A DNA stretch of 64,000 nt from an uncultured Eubacteriales bacterium (GTDB taxonomy: Bacteria; Bacillota; Clostridia; Christensenellales; Aristaeellaceae): contig CACYTF010000001.1 in the NCBI GenBank assembly GCA_902777335.1, positions 1 to 64,000 on the forward strand. Direction: 5' to 3'. The number at the start of each line of letters is the position of its first letter. The first letter of the stretch is position 1. The notes under the pieces are model-generated. The model made no database searches. It was not told the origin of the DNA and saw nothing but the letters and a program-made list of their open reading frames with translations. Positions 35,504-47,528 of the stretch are shown here, piece after piece. A program made the translations under genes and the position numbers.

Positions 35504-38500
35504 TTATCTGAAATAATCCACCGCCCCCCGGAACATGCCGTTGTCGTAGTTTCCGGGGACGTTTTTGTACAGGTCCACGTTGAAGCCCACGCGCTCGCTG
35601 TGGGCCATCTTGCCGAACACCCGGCCATCCGGGCTGGTGATGCCCTCGATGGCGGCGCAGGAGCCGTTGGGGTTGCAGAGGATGTCCATCGTGGGCTCGC
35701 CCTGCGCGTCGCAGTACTGGGTGGCCACCTGGCCGTTTGCCATCAGGCGCGCGATCACCTCGTCCGAGGCCACGAACCGGCCCTCGCCGTGGGACACCGG
35801 CGCCACGTGCACGTCGCCGGGGCGGGTGTGCATCAGCCACGGGCTCTTGTTGCTGGCCACGCGGGTGCGCACCAGGCGGGACTGGTGGCGGCCGATGTCG
35901 TTGAACGTCAGCGTGGCCTCCACGCATTCATTGGCCTCGCGGATCTCGCCGTAGGGCACCAGGCCCAGCTTGATCAGCGCCTGGAAGCCGTTGCAGATGC
36001 CGCCCATCAGGCCGTCGCGCCCGTTCAGCAGCGCGTGCACCCTGTCCCTAAGCAGCGGGTTGCGGAAGAAGGCCGTGATGAACTTGCCGGAGCCGTCCGG
36101 CTCGTCGCCGCCGGAGAAGCCGCCGGGGATGAACAGGATCTGGCTCTCGTCGATGGCCTTCGCGAAGGCCTCCACCGACTCGGCCACCGCCCGGGCGCTC
36201 AGGTTGCGGATCACCATGACCTTCGGCACCGCGCCGGCCTTCAGGAAGGCCCGGGCCGTGTCGTATTCGCAGTTGGTGCCGGGGAACACCGGGATCAGTA
36301 CCCGGGGCTTCGCGATGGCCGCGGCGGGCCGCACGCGGCCCTTCGCCTCGAAGCAGGCCGCGACCGGCGGCGCGTATGTCTTTTTCACCGTGGCCGGGAA
36401 CACCTCGTTCAGCCGTCCCTCGTACAGCGCCTCCAATTCGCCGGCGGCCACGGCCTCGCCGCCGCGGGCGAAGGCGCGCGCCTTTGTGGTATGGCCGATG
36501 ACGCCCTCGGCGCAGTCCGCTTCCGCGAACTCCACTAAGAAGCTGCCGTACAGCGGCGCAAACAGGTCGGCGCCTTCTTCAAAGGTCACGCCGAAGCCGT
36601 TGCCCATGGCCATGCGGAAGGCCGCGGAGGCCGCGCCGCCCATGCCCACCGCGTAGACGGCCAGGGCCTTGCCGGACTTGATCAGGCCGTCCACCTTCTC
36701 AAACAGCGCCTTCTGGCTGTCCGGGTCGGGGGTGCCGTTATCGCGGTAGTCGGGCTTCAGCCAACCGACGGGGCTGCCCGCCCGCTTGAACTCGCCGGTG
36801 GCGATGTCCGCCGCCGGGCACACGCCCACCGCGAAGGAGACCAGCGTGGGCGGCACGTGGATGTCCTCGAAGGAGCCGGACATGCTGTCCTTGCCGCCGA
36901 TGGCCGCCGCGCCGAAGTCCAGCTGGGCCTCCAGCGCGCCCAACAGCGCGGACAGGGGCTTGCCCCAGGCCGATTCGCCGGTCATGCGCTCGAAGTACTC
37001 CTGGAAGGTCAGGTGCACGTTCTTCGTGCCGCAGCCCGCGGCCACCAGCTTCGCGATGGAATCCACCACCGCTAAGTACGCGCCGCGCCAGGGGCTCTTC
37101 TCGCTGACGAAGGGGTCGAAGCCGTAGGCCATCACGCTGGCCGTGTCGCTCTCGCCGCCCTCCACCGGTATGCGGGAGGCCATGACCTGCGCCGGCGTCA
37201 GCTGGCGGACGCCGCCGAAGGGCATCAGCAGGCTGGACGCGCCGTTGGTGCTGTCGAAGCGCTCGCAGAGGCCGCGCCGGGAGCACAGGTTCAGGTCGGA
37301 GGCCATGGCGCGCATGCCCTCGGCAAAGCCGGCCTGCGCGGGGGCGTCGGACTTGTCCTGGGCCGCCACGCGCACGTCGGTGCGCTTGGGCGCGCCGTTG
37401 GAATTCAGGAATTCGCGGGACACGTTCACGATCTCCACGCCGTTCCAGCGCATCGTCAGCCGCGGCTGACCTACGACCTTCGCCACCAGCGTGGATTCCA
37501 GGTTCTCCGCGTCGGCCAGCGCCCGGAAGGCGTCCATGTCCCCGGCGGCCAGCACCACGGCCATGCGCTCCTGGGATTCGGATATGGCCAGCTCCGTGCC
37601 GTCCAGGCCCTCGTACTTGCGGGGCACGGCGTTCAGGTCGATGTCCAGGCCGTCGGCCAGCTCGCCGATGGCCACGGAAACGCCGCCCGCGCCGAAGTCG
37701 TTGCAGCGCTTGATCATGCGCACGGCGTCCGGGTTGCGGAACAGCCGCTGCAGCTTGCGCTCCTCGGGCGCGTTGCCCTTCTGGACCTCCGCGCCGCAGG
37801 TTTCCAGCGACTCGAGGGTGTGGGCCTTGGAGGAGCCGGTCGCGCCGCCGCAGCCGTCGCGGCCCGTGCGGCCGCCCAGCAGTATCACCACGTCGCCGGG
37901 GGCGGGCGCCTCGCGCCGGACCACGTCCGCCGGCACCGCGCCGACCACCGCGCCGATCTCCATGCGCTTGGCGGCGTAGCCGTCGTGGTAGATCTCCTCC
38001 ACCAGGCCGGTGGCCAGGCCGATCTGGTTGCCGTAGGACGAATAGCCCGCCGCCGCGGTGGTCACCAGCTGGCGCTGGGGCAGCTTGCCGGGGATGGTCT
38101 CCTCCACGCTGCGGGTGGGGTCCGCCGCGCCGGTGACGCGCATGGCCTGGTACACGTAGCCGCGCCCGGACAGCGGGTCGCGGATCGCGCCGCCGATGCA
38201 GGTGGCCGCGCCGCCGAAGGGCTCGATCTCGGTGGGGTGGTTGTGGGTCTCGTTCTTGAACAGCAGCAGCCACTTCTGCTTTTCGCCGTGCACGTCCACG
38301 TCCATTTTGATGGTGCAGGCGTTGATCTCCTCGCTCTCGTCCAGGTCGGTGAGCAGGCCCCGCGCCTTCAGCACCTTCGCGCCGATGGTGGCGATATCCA
38401 TCAGGCAGACGGGCTTAACCCGGTTCACCTCGTCGCGGGCGGCCAGGTAGCGCCGCCAGGCGGCCGCCACGTCGGCGTCCTCGAAGGTCACGTCCCCCAA

Positions 38501-39190
38501 CTCCGTCAAGAAGGTCGTGTGGCGGCAGTGATCGGACCAGTAGGTGTCGATCATGCGGATCTCGGTGAGCGTCGGGTCGCGGCGCTCGCCCCGGAAATAG
38601 GTCTGGCAGAAGGCGATGTCCGCCGCGTCCATGGCCAGGCCGTACCGCTTGATGAAGTCCTGAAGCTGCGCCGGGGTGTAGTCGATGAAGCCCTCCATGG
38701 TCTGAACCGTGGTGGGGATGGCGTAGGCGGTCTTCAGCGTATCCACCGGCGCAAGCGACGCCTCGCGGCGCTCCACCGGGTTGATCACGTGCTTCTTCAC
38801 GCGCTCGATGTCCCCGGCGGTGAGGTCCCCCGCCAGGATGAACACGGTGGCGGTGCGCACGTCGGGGCGCTCGCACTGGGCCAGCAGCTGCACGCACTGG
38901 GCCGCGGAGTCCGCCCGCTGGTCGAACTGGCCGGGCAGGTATTCCGCCGCGAAGATCGCGCCGGTGTACTCCGGCATTTCGCGATACACATTGTCCACCA
39001 TCGGCTCGGAGAACACGTTGGACACGGCCTGCTCGAACAGAGCCGGGTCGATGTTCTCCACGTCGTAGCGGTTCAGTATGCGAACGCCCGTCAGACCCCC
39101 GATGCCCAGGAAGGATTTAAGCTCCTCGTAAAGCGCGGCGGCCTCGTGGTCGCAGCCGGGCTTCTTTTCAGCGTATACGCGATAGACCAT
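35504..39190 (-). CDS. purL: Phosphoribosylformylglycinamidine synthase, single-chain
   Basis: 1228 aa from ATG 39190 (AAGGAG); upstream in-frame codons lie within purD. Large fused PurL: N-terminal PurS-like region, two ATP-grasp-like AIRS halves (DTYWSDHCRHTTF, ETHNHPTEIEPFGGAATC, GGKDSMSGSF), and a C-terminal class I glutaminase (about 965-1228) with nucleophile Cys in GGICNGFQ and His/Glu near the end (NPNGSCAAIEG, MAHSERVGF). It converts FGAR to FGAM using glutamine. Bacillus instead uses PurSQL as three proteins; the single-chain form is usual in Clostridia. Last gene of the pur operon. Confidence 0.96.
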   Translation of the reverse strand: MVYRVYAEKKPGCDHEAAALYEELKSFLGIGGLTGVRILNRYDVENIDPALFEQAVSNVFSEPMVDNVYREMPEYTGAIFAAEYLPGQFDQRADSAAQCVQLLAQCERPDVRTATVFILAGDLTAGDIERVKKHVINPVERREASLAPVDTLKTAYAIPTTVQTMEGFIDYTPAQLQDFIKRYGLAMDAADIAFCQTYFRGERRDPTLTEIRMIDTYWSDHCRHTTFLTELGDVTFEDADVAAAWRRYLAARDEVNRVKPVCLMDIATIGAKVLKARGLLTDLDESEEINACTIKMDVDVHGEKQKWLLLFKNETHNHPTEIEPFGGAATCIGGAIRDPLSGRGYVYQAMRVTGAADPTRSVEETIPGKLPQRQLVTTAAAGYSSYGNQIGLATGLVEEIYHDGYAAKRMEIGAVVGAVPADVVRREAPAPGDVVILLGGRTGRDGCGGATGSSKAHTLESLETCGAEVQKGNAPEERKLQRLFRNPDAVRMIKRCNDFGAGGVSVAIGELADGLDIDLNAVPRKYEGLDGTELAISESQERMAVVLAAGDMDAFRALADAENLESTLVAKVVGQPRLTMRWNGVEIVNVSREFLNSNGAPKRTDVRVAAQDKSDAPAQAGFAEGMRAMASDLNLCSRRGLCERFDSTNGASSLLMPFGGVRQLTPAQVMASRIPVEGGESDTASVMAYGFDPFVSEKSPWRGAYLAVVDSIAKLVAAGCGTKNVHLTFQEYFERMTGESAWGKPLSALLGALEAQLDFGAAAIGGKDSMSGSFEDIHVPPTLVSFAVGVCPAADIATGEFKRAGSPVGWLKPDYRDNGTPDPDSQKALFEKVDGLIKSGKALAVYAVGMGGAASAAFRMAMGNGFGVTFEEGADLFAPLYGSFLVEFAEADCAEGVIGHTTKARAFARGGEAVAAGELEALYEGRLNEVFPATVKKTYAPPVAACFEAKGRVRPAAAIAKPRVLIPVFPGTNCEYDTARAFLKAGAVPKVMVIRNLSARAVAESVEAFAKAIDESQILFIPGGFSGGDEPDGSGKFITAFFRNPLLRDRVHALLNGRDGLMGGICNGFQALIKLGLVPYGEIREANECVEATLTFNDIGRHQSRLVRTRVASNKSPWLMHTRPGDVHVAPVSHGEGRFVASDEVIARLMANGQVATQYCDAQGEPTMDILCNPNGSCAAIEGITSPDGRVFGKMAHSERVGFNVDLYKNVPGNYDNGMFRGAVDYFR

Positions 39191-39192
39191 CT

Positions 39193-40473
39193 CTATTTTG
39201 CTCCTTTCAGAATGCCCAGCGCCCGCGCGCCGATGTCCCGGCGGCAGATCATGCCGTCCCACTTCACCTGATCCGCGGCCCGGTATGCCCGGTCTATGGC
39301 GGTCTCCAGGTCGCCCGCGGTGCAGCACACGCCCAGCACGCGCCCGCCGGCGGTGACCAGCTCGCCATCGTCACTTAAGGCCGTACCGCTGTGGTAGAGC
39401 TCGGCCATCTCCGGCGCGTCGCCCAGGTCGATAACCTTGCCCTTCTCGTACTTTCCGGGGTAGCCGCCGGAGGCCAGCATCACGCAGCAGGCCGCGCCGT
39501 CTGAGAATTCCACCGGCGTGTCGGCGAGGGTGCCGTCCTCGCAGGCCCTCATGATCGTGAGCAGGTCGCTCTTTAGAAGCGGCAGCACCACCTGGGTCTC
39601 CGGGTCGCCGAAGCGGCAGTTGTACTCGATGACCTTCGGGCCGTCCTTCGTGACCATCAGGCCGAAGTACAGGCAGCCCTTGAACGGGCAGCCCTCGGCG
39701 TTCATGGCGGCGATGGTGGGCAGGAAGATTTCCTTCATGCAGCGCCCGGCCACCTCAGGCGTGTAGCAGGGGTTCGGCGCGATGGTGCCCATGCCGCCGG
39801 TGTTGGGGCCGGTGTCGCCGTCCCCCACCCGCTTGTGGTCCATGCTGGAGACCATGGGCTTCACGACCTTGCCGTCGGTGAAGGCCAGCACCGAGACCTC
39901 CGGGCCCTCCAAATATTCCTCGGCCACGATGCGGCTGCCGGACGCGCCGAAGGCCCCGTCCAGCATGCAGGCCTTCACCGCCGCGGCGGCCTCCTCCCGC
40001 GTCATGCAGATCGTGACGCCCTTGCCCAGCGCCAGGCCGTCGGCCTTGATGACCACCGGCAGCGCGCACAGCTTCACGTACGCCAGCGCCGCTTCGGCGT
40101 CTTTAAACACCTCATAGGCCGCGGTGGGAATGCCGTACTTTTTCATCAGGTTCTTGGCGAACACCTTGCTGGCCTCGATGCGGGCGGCCCTCGCGTCCGG
40201 GCCGAAGCACTTCACGTCCATTTCGTGCAGCCGGTCCACGCAGCCCAGGGCCAGCGGGTCGTCCGGCGCGACCACGGCGAAGTCCACCGGGTTGCGCTTC
40301 ACGTATTGGGTGATGCCCTCGATGTCCGTGGCCTTGATGTTCACGCACTTCGCGTCCTGCGCGATGCCCGCGTTGCCGGGCAGGGCGACGATCTCCGTCA
40401 CGTCCGGGTTCTGCTTCAGCTTTTTGATGATGGCGTGTTCGCGCCCGCCGCCGCCGACGACCAGTAGCTTCAT
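39193..40473 (-). CDS. purD: Phosphoribosylamine-glycine ligase
   Basis: 426 aa. N-terminal GGGGREHAI, ATP-grasp core with VVIKADGLALGKGV, and the signature FGDPETQVVLPLL (RFGDPETQ). It makes GAR from PRA, glycine and ATP. Its ATG overlaps the stop of the upstream P-loop gene by ATGA, and it ends 2 nt before the purL start, so the three genes are coupled. Confidence 0.97.
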   Translation of the reverse strand: MKLLVVGGGGREHAIIKKLKQNPDVTEIVALPGNAGIAQDAKCVNIKATDIEGITQYVKRNPVDFAVVAPDDPLALGCVDRLHEMDVKCFGPDARAARIEASKVFAKNLMKKYGIPTAAYEVFKDAEAALAYVKLCALPVVIKADGLALGKGVTICMTREEAAAAVKACMLDGAFGASGSRIVAEEYLEGPEVSVLAFTDGKVVKPMVSSMDHKRVGDGDTGPNTGGMGTIAPNPCYTPEVAGRCMKEIFLPTIAAMNAEGCPFKGCLYFGLMVTKDGPKVIEYNCRFGDPETQVVLPLLKSDLLTIMRACEDGTLADTPVEFSDGAACCVMLASGGYPGKYEKGKVIDLGDAPEMAELYHSGTALSDDGELVTAGGRVLGVCCTAGDLETAIDRAYRAADQVKWDGMICRRDIGARALGILKGAK

Positions 40474-41141
40474 GTTTCATCCTCCACAAGTTCAAAGTGT
40501 CTTTCCAGTATGGCCAGCGTCTGCTCCGGGGTACGGTCCTCGTCCCGCTTCAATACGAAAAAGCCGCTGTCCTCAAGCCTTCGATAGTTCTCCGGGCTGT
40601 TGATCCGCTCCAGTATGGCCCGGTAGTTCGCGAGGGCGGCGTCCGGGTCCGGCGCGTTGAGCAGCTGCTGATAGATGAACTGCTTTTCGGCGTCCGGCCG
40701 GTCGAAAAACCGATTGACGGACACCGCCGGGTCGCTGAGCATGACGGCGACCCGGTGATAACCGGATATTTCCCGCAGCGCGTCCACCGAGATGTTCGTA
40801 TCGACGAACAACCTGCGCCCCTCTGCGGTGCGGCGAATCAGTTCGATGACCTCCAGCTGCGCGGCCTCCCGGGCCGTGCCCTCGATCCAGTCGGCGTAGG
40901 CCTCGGGCGTGCGGGATACGAACGCCTGCCAGCCGGACATCGTCTGGAAATACCCCAGGTTCGGCTGGCGTTCGGGGTCGATCAGGTCCATCAGCGCGTC
41001 GTGGTAGTTCTCGCCGCAGAACACGCCGCCGTACTTCTCCGCCAGCATCCGAACCATCGTGGACTTGCCCGCGTAGGCCGTGCCGGTGATGAAGTACACG
41101 TTCTCAAACAGCTTCTTCAGGATGTTTTCTTCGATATTCAT
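40470..41141 (-). CDS. P-loop nucleoside kinase-like protein inside the pur operon
   Basis: 223 aa from ATG 41141, two nucleotides after the AICAR transformylase stop region; no strong ribosome site is seen, so coupling is likely. P-loop GTAYAGKST (20-28) preceded by a hydrophobic strand, with a LFVDTNIS strand and later Asp/Arg-rich helices (RFFDRPDAEKQFIYQQL). It resembles small kinases or AAA-type P-loop NTPases of the nucleoside/shikimate-kinase group. It is not a standard purine-pathway enzyme. Position between purH-type and purD suggests a role in purine or nucleotide metabolism; substrate unknown. Confidence 0.7.
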   Translation of the reverse strand: MNIEENILKKLFENVYFITGTAYAGKSTMVRMLAEKYGGVFCGENYHDALMDLIDPERQPNLGYFQTMSGWQAFVSRTPEAYADWIEGTAREAAQLEVIELIRRTAEGRRLFVDTNISVDALREISGYHRVAVMLSDPAVSVNRFFDRPDAEKQFIYQQLLNAPDPDAALANYRAILERINSPENYRRLEDSGFFVLKRDEDRTPEQTLAILERHFELVEDET

Positions 41142-41145
41142 GGGA

Positions 41146-42324
41146 TCAATGGTGGAACAGCCTGATCCCCGTAAACGCCATGGCAATCCCGTACTCGTCG
41201 CACTTCTCGATCACCAGGTCGTCGCGGATGGAGCCGCCGGGCTGGGCGATGCAGGTGACGCCGCTGCGGTGGGCGCGCTCGATGTTGTCGCTGAACGGGA
41301 AGAAGGCGTCGCTGCCCAGAGCCACGTCGGTGACGGTGTCCAGGTAGGCCCGCTTCTCCTCGCGGGACAGCGGCTCGGGGCGCTTGGTGAACAGGCGCTC
41401 CCAGCGGCCCTCGCCCAGCACATCCTGCCAGTCCTCGGAGATGTACACGTCGATGGCGTTGTCCCGGTCGGGCCGGCCCACGTCCTCGCGGAAAGGCAGG
41501 TTCAGCACCTTCTCGTGCTGCCTGAGGTGCCAGTTGTCGGCCTTGCCGCCCGCCAGCCGCGTGCAGTGGATGCGGCTCTGCTGGCCCGCGCCCACGCCGA
41601 TGGCCTGGCCGTCCTTCACGTAGCACACCGAGTTGGACTGCGTGTACTTCAGCGTGATCAGCGAGACCAGCAGGTCCCGCTTCTGGGCGGCGGTGAGGGC
41701 CTTGTTGGCGGTGACCACGTTTGAGATCATGGCCTCGTCGATCAGAAGGCTCTGGCGGCCCTGCTCAAAGGTGATGCCGAACACCTGCTTGCGCTCGATT
41801 TCCTCGGGCACGTAATCGGGGTCGATTTTGATGATGTTGTAGCCGCCCTTGCGCTTCTCCTTCAGGATCGAAAGCGCCTCGTCGGTGTAGCCGGGGGCGA
41901 TGATGCCGTCGGACACCTCGTGGCGGATGAGCCGCGCCGTGGGCGCGTCGCACACGTCGGACAGCGCGATGAAGTCGCCGAAGGACGACATGCGGTCCGC
42001 GCCGCGGGCGCGGGCATAGGCGCAGGCCAGCGGGGAAAGCGCCATGTCCGCCGGCACGAAGTAGATCTGGCGCAGCACGTCCGTCAGCGGATTGCCCAGC
42101 GCCGCGCCGGCGGGGCTCACGTGCTTGAAGGAGGCCGCGGCGGGCATGCCGGTGGCCTTCTTCAGCTCACTGACCAGCTGCCAGCTGTTCAGCGCGTCCA
42201 GGAAGTTGATGTAGCCGGGGCGGCCGTTCACGACCTCCAGCGGCAGATCTCCATCCTCCATGAATATGCGGGAGGGCTTCTGGTTGGGGTTGCAGCCGTA
42301 CTTCAGTTGGATTTCATGTGCCAT
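41146..42324 (-). CDS. Stand-alone AICAR formyltransferase (PurH C-terminal activity)
   Basis: 392 aa. It covers only the AICAR transformylase part of PurH: LKYGCNPNQKP, SFKHVSPAGAALG (the KHxNPCG-like motif), GIIAPGYTDEAL, YTQSNSVCYVKDGQAIGVGAGQQSR, and SDAFFPFSDNIERAHRSGV. The MGS-like IMP cyclohydrolase domain that normally precedes it is absent, and a separate cyclohydrolase gene lies immediately upstream. It transfers a formyl group from 10-formyl-THF to AICAR. The start ATG lies 13 nt after the purO stop. Confidence 0.92.
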   Translation of the reverse strand: MAHEIQLKYGCNPNQKPSRIFMEDGDLPLEVVNGRPGYINFLDALNSWQLVSELKKATGMPAAASFKHVSPAGAALGNPLTDVLRQIYFVPADMALSPLACAYARARGADRMSSFGDFIALSDVCDAPTARLIRHEVSDGIIAPGYTDEALSILKEKRKGGYNIIKIDPDYVPEEIERKQVFGITFEQGRQSLLIDEAMISNVVTANKALTAAQKRDLLVSLITLKYTQSNSVCYVKDGQAIGVGAGQQSRIHCTRLAGGKADNWHLRQHEKVLNLPFREDVGRPDRDNAIDVYISEDWQDVLGEGRWERLFTKRPEPLSREEKRAYLDTVTDVALGSDAFFPFSDNIERAHRSGVTCIAQPGGSIRDDLVIEKCDEYGIAMAFTGIRLFHH

Positions 42325-42337
42325 AATATGCCCTCCG

Positions 42338-43048
42338 TTATGCGTTCGCGTTGATGATGGCGGTGTCGGTCCTGCCGGTGTTCAGGTCGCGGGTGCAGAC
42401 CCACAGCGAGACCCGGTTGTCCGCGTTCAGGCCCTTCCAAAGCGCCTCGGCGATCTGGAAGGCCGAGCCGTCGTCCAGGGCCACGGTCTCCGGGTCTCCG
42501 GTGAAGCTGGGGATGGGGTTGCCGTCCTTCAAATAGGTGTGCAGGAAATAGCCCTTCCCCGCCGCCACGCGCTCGTACTTCCAGAACACCCGGTGGCAGC
42601 AGCCGCCCTCGGGGTCGCCGGCGCGCAGTATGGCCATGTCCAGGCTGAAATCGCCATCGGCGAAGGTGGCCATGGCGCTCACGCGGGGCGTGAAGTTCGG
42701 GGCGTCGGGCTCGAAGGTGCGCTCCATCAGCGCGGCCTCGAAGGTGCGGCCCTCGCCGACGAAGTCGTAGACGGTGTCGGTCTGGTCGCCGTTGGTGACG
42801 ATCACCTTGTTGTCGATGGTCCTGACCGGGGAATAGATGATCAGGCTGGGGTCCACCATCTTCGACGGGTCGAAGGCCTCGGTGCGGATGCCGCCGGGCT
42901 GCTCCACGAACACCCGGTTGCGGCTGTTCACGCTGCGGCCCATGATGAAATAGGCCATCACGGCCCGCTCGCCGTCCGCGCTCTTGCCCATGATGATGCC
43001 GCGGCCCGGATAGGTGGTGGCGCCGACGGCCTGCTGTGCGCTAAACAT
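42338..43048 (-). CDS. purO: IMP cyclohydrolase, PurO-like (archaeal type)
   Basis: 236 aa from ATG 43048 (GAGGAGTGAGG upstream; the frame's GTG 9 nt earlier lies over that site). The start GATTYPGRGIIMGKS and the later YFIMGRSVNSRNRVF match the NTN-hydrolase-like IMP cyclohydrolase family described first in archaea (PurO). It closes FAICAR to IMP, replacing the N-terminal domain of PurH. Gene order purN-purO-AICAR transformylase shows that the two activities of PurH are supplied by separate proteins here. Confidence 0.88.
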   Translation of the reverse strand: MFSAQQAVGATTYPGRGIIMGKSADGERAVMAYFIMGRSVNSRNRVFVEQPGGIRTEAFDPSKMVDPSLIIYSPVRTIDNKVIVTNGDQTDTVYDFVGEGRTFEAALMERTFEPDAPNFTPRVSAMATFADGDFSLDMAILRAGDPEGGCCHRVFWKYERVAAGKGYFLHTYLKDGNPIPSFTGDPETVALDDGSAFQIAEALWKGLNADNRVSLWVCTRDLNTGRTDTAIINANA

Positions 43049-43654
43049 ACGCCTCACTCCTCTTTCTCAATTCCTTGGCCACCTGCTGGGCGGCCTGAGG
43101 CAGGAGCTTCCACTCCGCCTGCTCCATGACCCTGCGCTGCAGGGTCTCGGGGGTGTCCCCCGGTTTGATCTCGACGGCCTTCTGGCAGATGATCCTGCCG
43201 CCGTCGGGGATTTCGTTCACGTAGTGGACCGTCGCGCCGGTCACCTTCACGCCGTAGTCCAGCGCGGCCCGGTGCACGCGCAGGCCGTAGAAGCCCTCGC
43301 CGCAGAAGGACGGTATCAGCGACGGGTGCACGTTGATGATGGCGTCCGGGTAGCGGGCCACAAAACCGGCGGAGAGTATCGCCATGAACCCGGCCAGCAC
43401 CAGCATCTGTATGTGGTTGGCCTCGAGGATTTCCAGCAGCCGGGCCTCGAAGGCCTCCCGGCCCTCGCCCTTGCCGCGCAGGCACACCGCCGCGGGGATG
43501 CCCGCGGCCTCCGCGCGCCTGAGCGCGTAGGCTTCGGCGTTGTTGGACACCACCAGCGCCAGCTCCCCGTCGGGAAGCTCGCCCCGGTCCCGGGCGTCGA
43601 TCAGCGCCTGCAGATTGGTGCCCCCGCCGGACACCAGCACCGCGATGCGCGTTC

Positions 43655-43658
<4 letters not shown>
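43041..43658 (-). CDS. purN: Phosphoribosylglycinamide formyltransferase
   Basis: 205 aa from ATG 43658, overlapping the purM stop by ATGA; the longer open frame lies within purM. IAVLVSGGGTNLQALIDA, the catalytic NVHPSLIPSF (Asn/His) and the Asp-containing VTGATVHYVNE are canonical. It formylates GAR using 10-formyl-THF. It overlaps the purO start by 8 nt. Confidence 0.96.
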
Positions 43659-44698
<1,040 letters not shown>

Positions 44699-44710
44699 AC
44701 AAAAACTCCT

Positions 44711-46125
44711 TTATTCCTCGACGCCCCGCTCGAACCGGGTCCTGTCCGGCTTCTTGGGCGGGGTGCAGGGGTACTTGCCGTCAAAGCAGGCGGTGCAGAA
44801 GCCGGTGGTGTTCTCCGCCAGCTTGTGGGCGTTCTCGCAGGACAGGTAGCCCAGCGAATCCACGCCGATGATCTTCGCGATCTCGTCCACGGTGTGCTTG
44901 TAGGCGATCAGGTTCTCCTGGCTGTCCACGTCGGTACCGAAGTAGCAGGGGTACAGAAACGGCGGCGCGCTGGAGCGCATGTGCACCTCGGTCGCCCCGG
45001 CGTCGCGCAGCAGCTGCACGATGCGGGCGCAGGTGGTGCCCCGAACGATGCTGTCGTCCACCAGCACCACGCGCTTGCCCTTCACCGTGGCGGAGACCGG
45101 GTTCAGCTTGATGCGCACCTTGTTCTCCCGGTCCGACTGGGTGGGCTGTATGAACGTCCTGCCGATGTACTTGTTCTTGATGAAGCCGATGCCGTAGGGG
45201 ATGCCGGAGGTCTTGGCAAAGCCCAGCGCGGCGTCGAGGCCGCTGTCCGGCACGCCGATGACCACGTCCGCGTTGCAGGGGTGCTCCAGCGCCAGGAAGC
45301 TGCCCGCGCGCTGGCGCGCCATGTGCACGCTGGAGCCGTCCACCACCGAATCCGGGCGGGCGAAGTAGATGTACTCAAACACGCACAGCGACTTCTTGCA
45401 CTTGCCCACGTGGCTGTCGTCGCTGCGCATGCCCTTCTTGTCCACGATCACGACCTCGCCGGGCTCCACGTCCCGCAGGAAGGTGGCCCCCACCGCGTCC
45501 AGCGCGCAGGTCTCGGAGGCGAATATCACGCTGCCGTCCGGCCGCGTGCCGATGCACAGCGGGTGAAAGCCGTGGGGGTCGCGGGCCGCGATCAGCTTCT
45601 TGGAGGACATCAGCACGAACGAATACGCGCCCTCCAGCCGGTCCATGGCCTTGCTGACCGCCGCCTCGATCGACGCGCACTTCAGGCGCTCGTGGATGAT
45701 GATGTGGGCGATGATCTCCGAGTCGCTGGTCATGTGGAATATGGAGCCGTTCAGTTCCAGCTCCTCCCGCAGCTCGCTGGCGTTGGTCAGGCTGCCGTTG
45801 TGGGCCAGCGACATCAGGCCCTTGACGTGGTTGACCACGATGGGCTGGGCGTTCTGCACCGGGTTGATGCCCGCGGTGCCGTAGCGCACGTGGCCCACGG
45901 CGATGTTGCCGTTGCCCAGGTAGTCCATCACGTCCTTGGTGAACACGTCCTCCACCAGGCCGGAATCCTTGTGGGTGCGCAGGCGGCCCTTCTCATTGAC
46001 GGTGATGCCGGCGCTCTCCTGGCCGCGGTGCTGCAGCGCGAACAGCGCGTAGTAGCAGTCGGAGGCCAGCTCGCAGACGTTGTTGTTGAATATGCCGAAT
46101 ACGCCGCATTCCTCGTGTAATTTGC

Positions 46126-46129
<4 letters not shown>
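44711..46129 (-). CDS. purF: Amidophosphoribosyltransferase
   Basis: 472 aa. The N-terminus MSKLHEEC carries a short propeptide before the catalytic Cys (C8) of the Ntn glutaminase domain, as in Bacillus PurF. The PRPP-binding motif VVLVDDSIVRGTT is present. Cysteines in CKKSLCVFEY, LSCENA and FCTACFDG fit the ligands of the structural 4Fe-4S cluster of the Bacillus-type enzyme, which makes it oxygen-sensitive. It catalyses the first committed step of purine synthesis. Its start overlaps the purC stop by ATGA. Confidence 0.97.
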
Positions 46130-46848
<719 letters not shown>

Positions 46849-46886
46849 GGTGATGCTCCTCCCGGTTCATGCGTTGATGGTGTTCA

Positions 46887-47384
<498 letters not shown>

Positions 47385-47457
47385 CCTCTGCCGCACCCCT
47401 TCGCGCCTGCCGTCGGCCGTTTTGCGCGGCGCCCGGACAGGCGGTTTTATCACCATC

Positions 47458-47486
47458 AGTATAGCTTTCGCGCCGTTTCAAGTCAA
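47458..47486 (-). promoter_or_regulatory. Promoter of the purine operon
   Basis: On the minus strand TTGACT (47481-47486), 17 nt, TATACT (47458-47463), giving a ~65-nt leader. No guanine riboswitch fold was recognised in the leader. Confidence 0.75.
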
Positions 47487-47489
47487 TAG

Positions 47490-47528
47490 AAATTCCGAAT
47501 ATTTAACCTGTATCAAATTCCGAACGTT
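47490..47528 (-). promoter_or_regulatory. Two PurBox-like sites upstream of the purine promoter
   Basis: AAATTCCGAATATT (47490-47503) and AAATTCCGAACGTT (47515-47528) match the Gram-positive PurR box (AWWWCCGAACWWT), 25 bp apart and directly upstream of the -35. A weaker third match, ATATGCGAACATTT, lies at 47586-47599. The purR gene is not in the window. Confidence 0.6.

Noticed and set aside
40470..41186. Upstream ATG at 41186 for the P-loop gene
   Set aside because: It would lie within the transformylase coding region with no ribosome site; the protein family start fits ATG 41141.
47385..47460. Purine riboswitch upstream of purE
   Set aside because: The leader is only about 65 nt and lacks the three-way junction core; PurBox sites explain regulation better.
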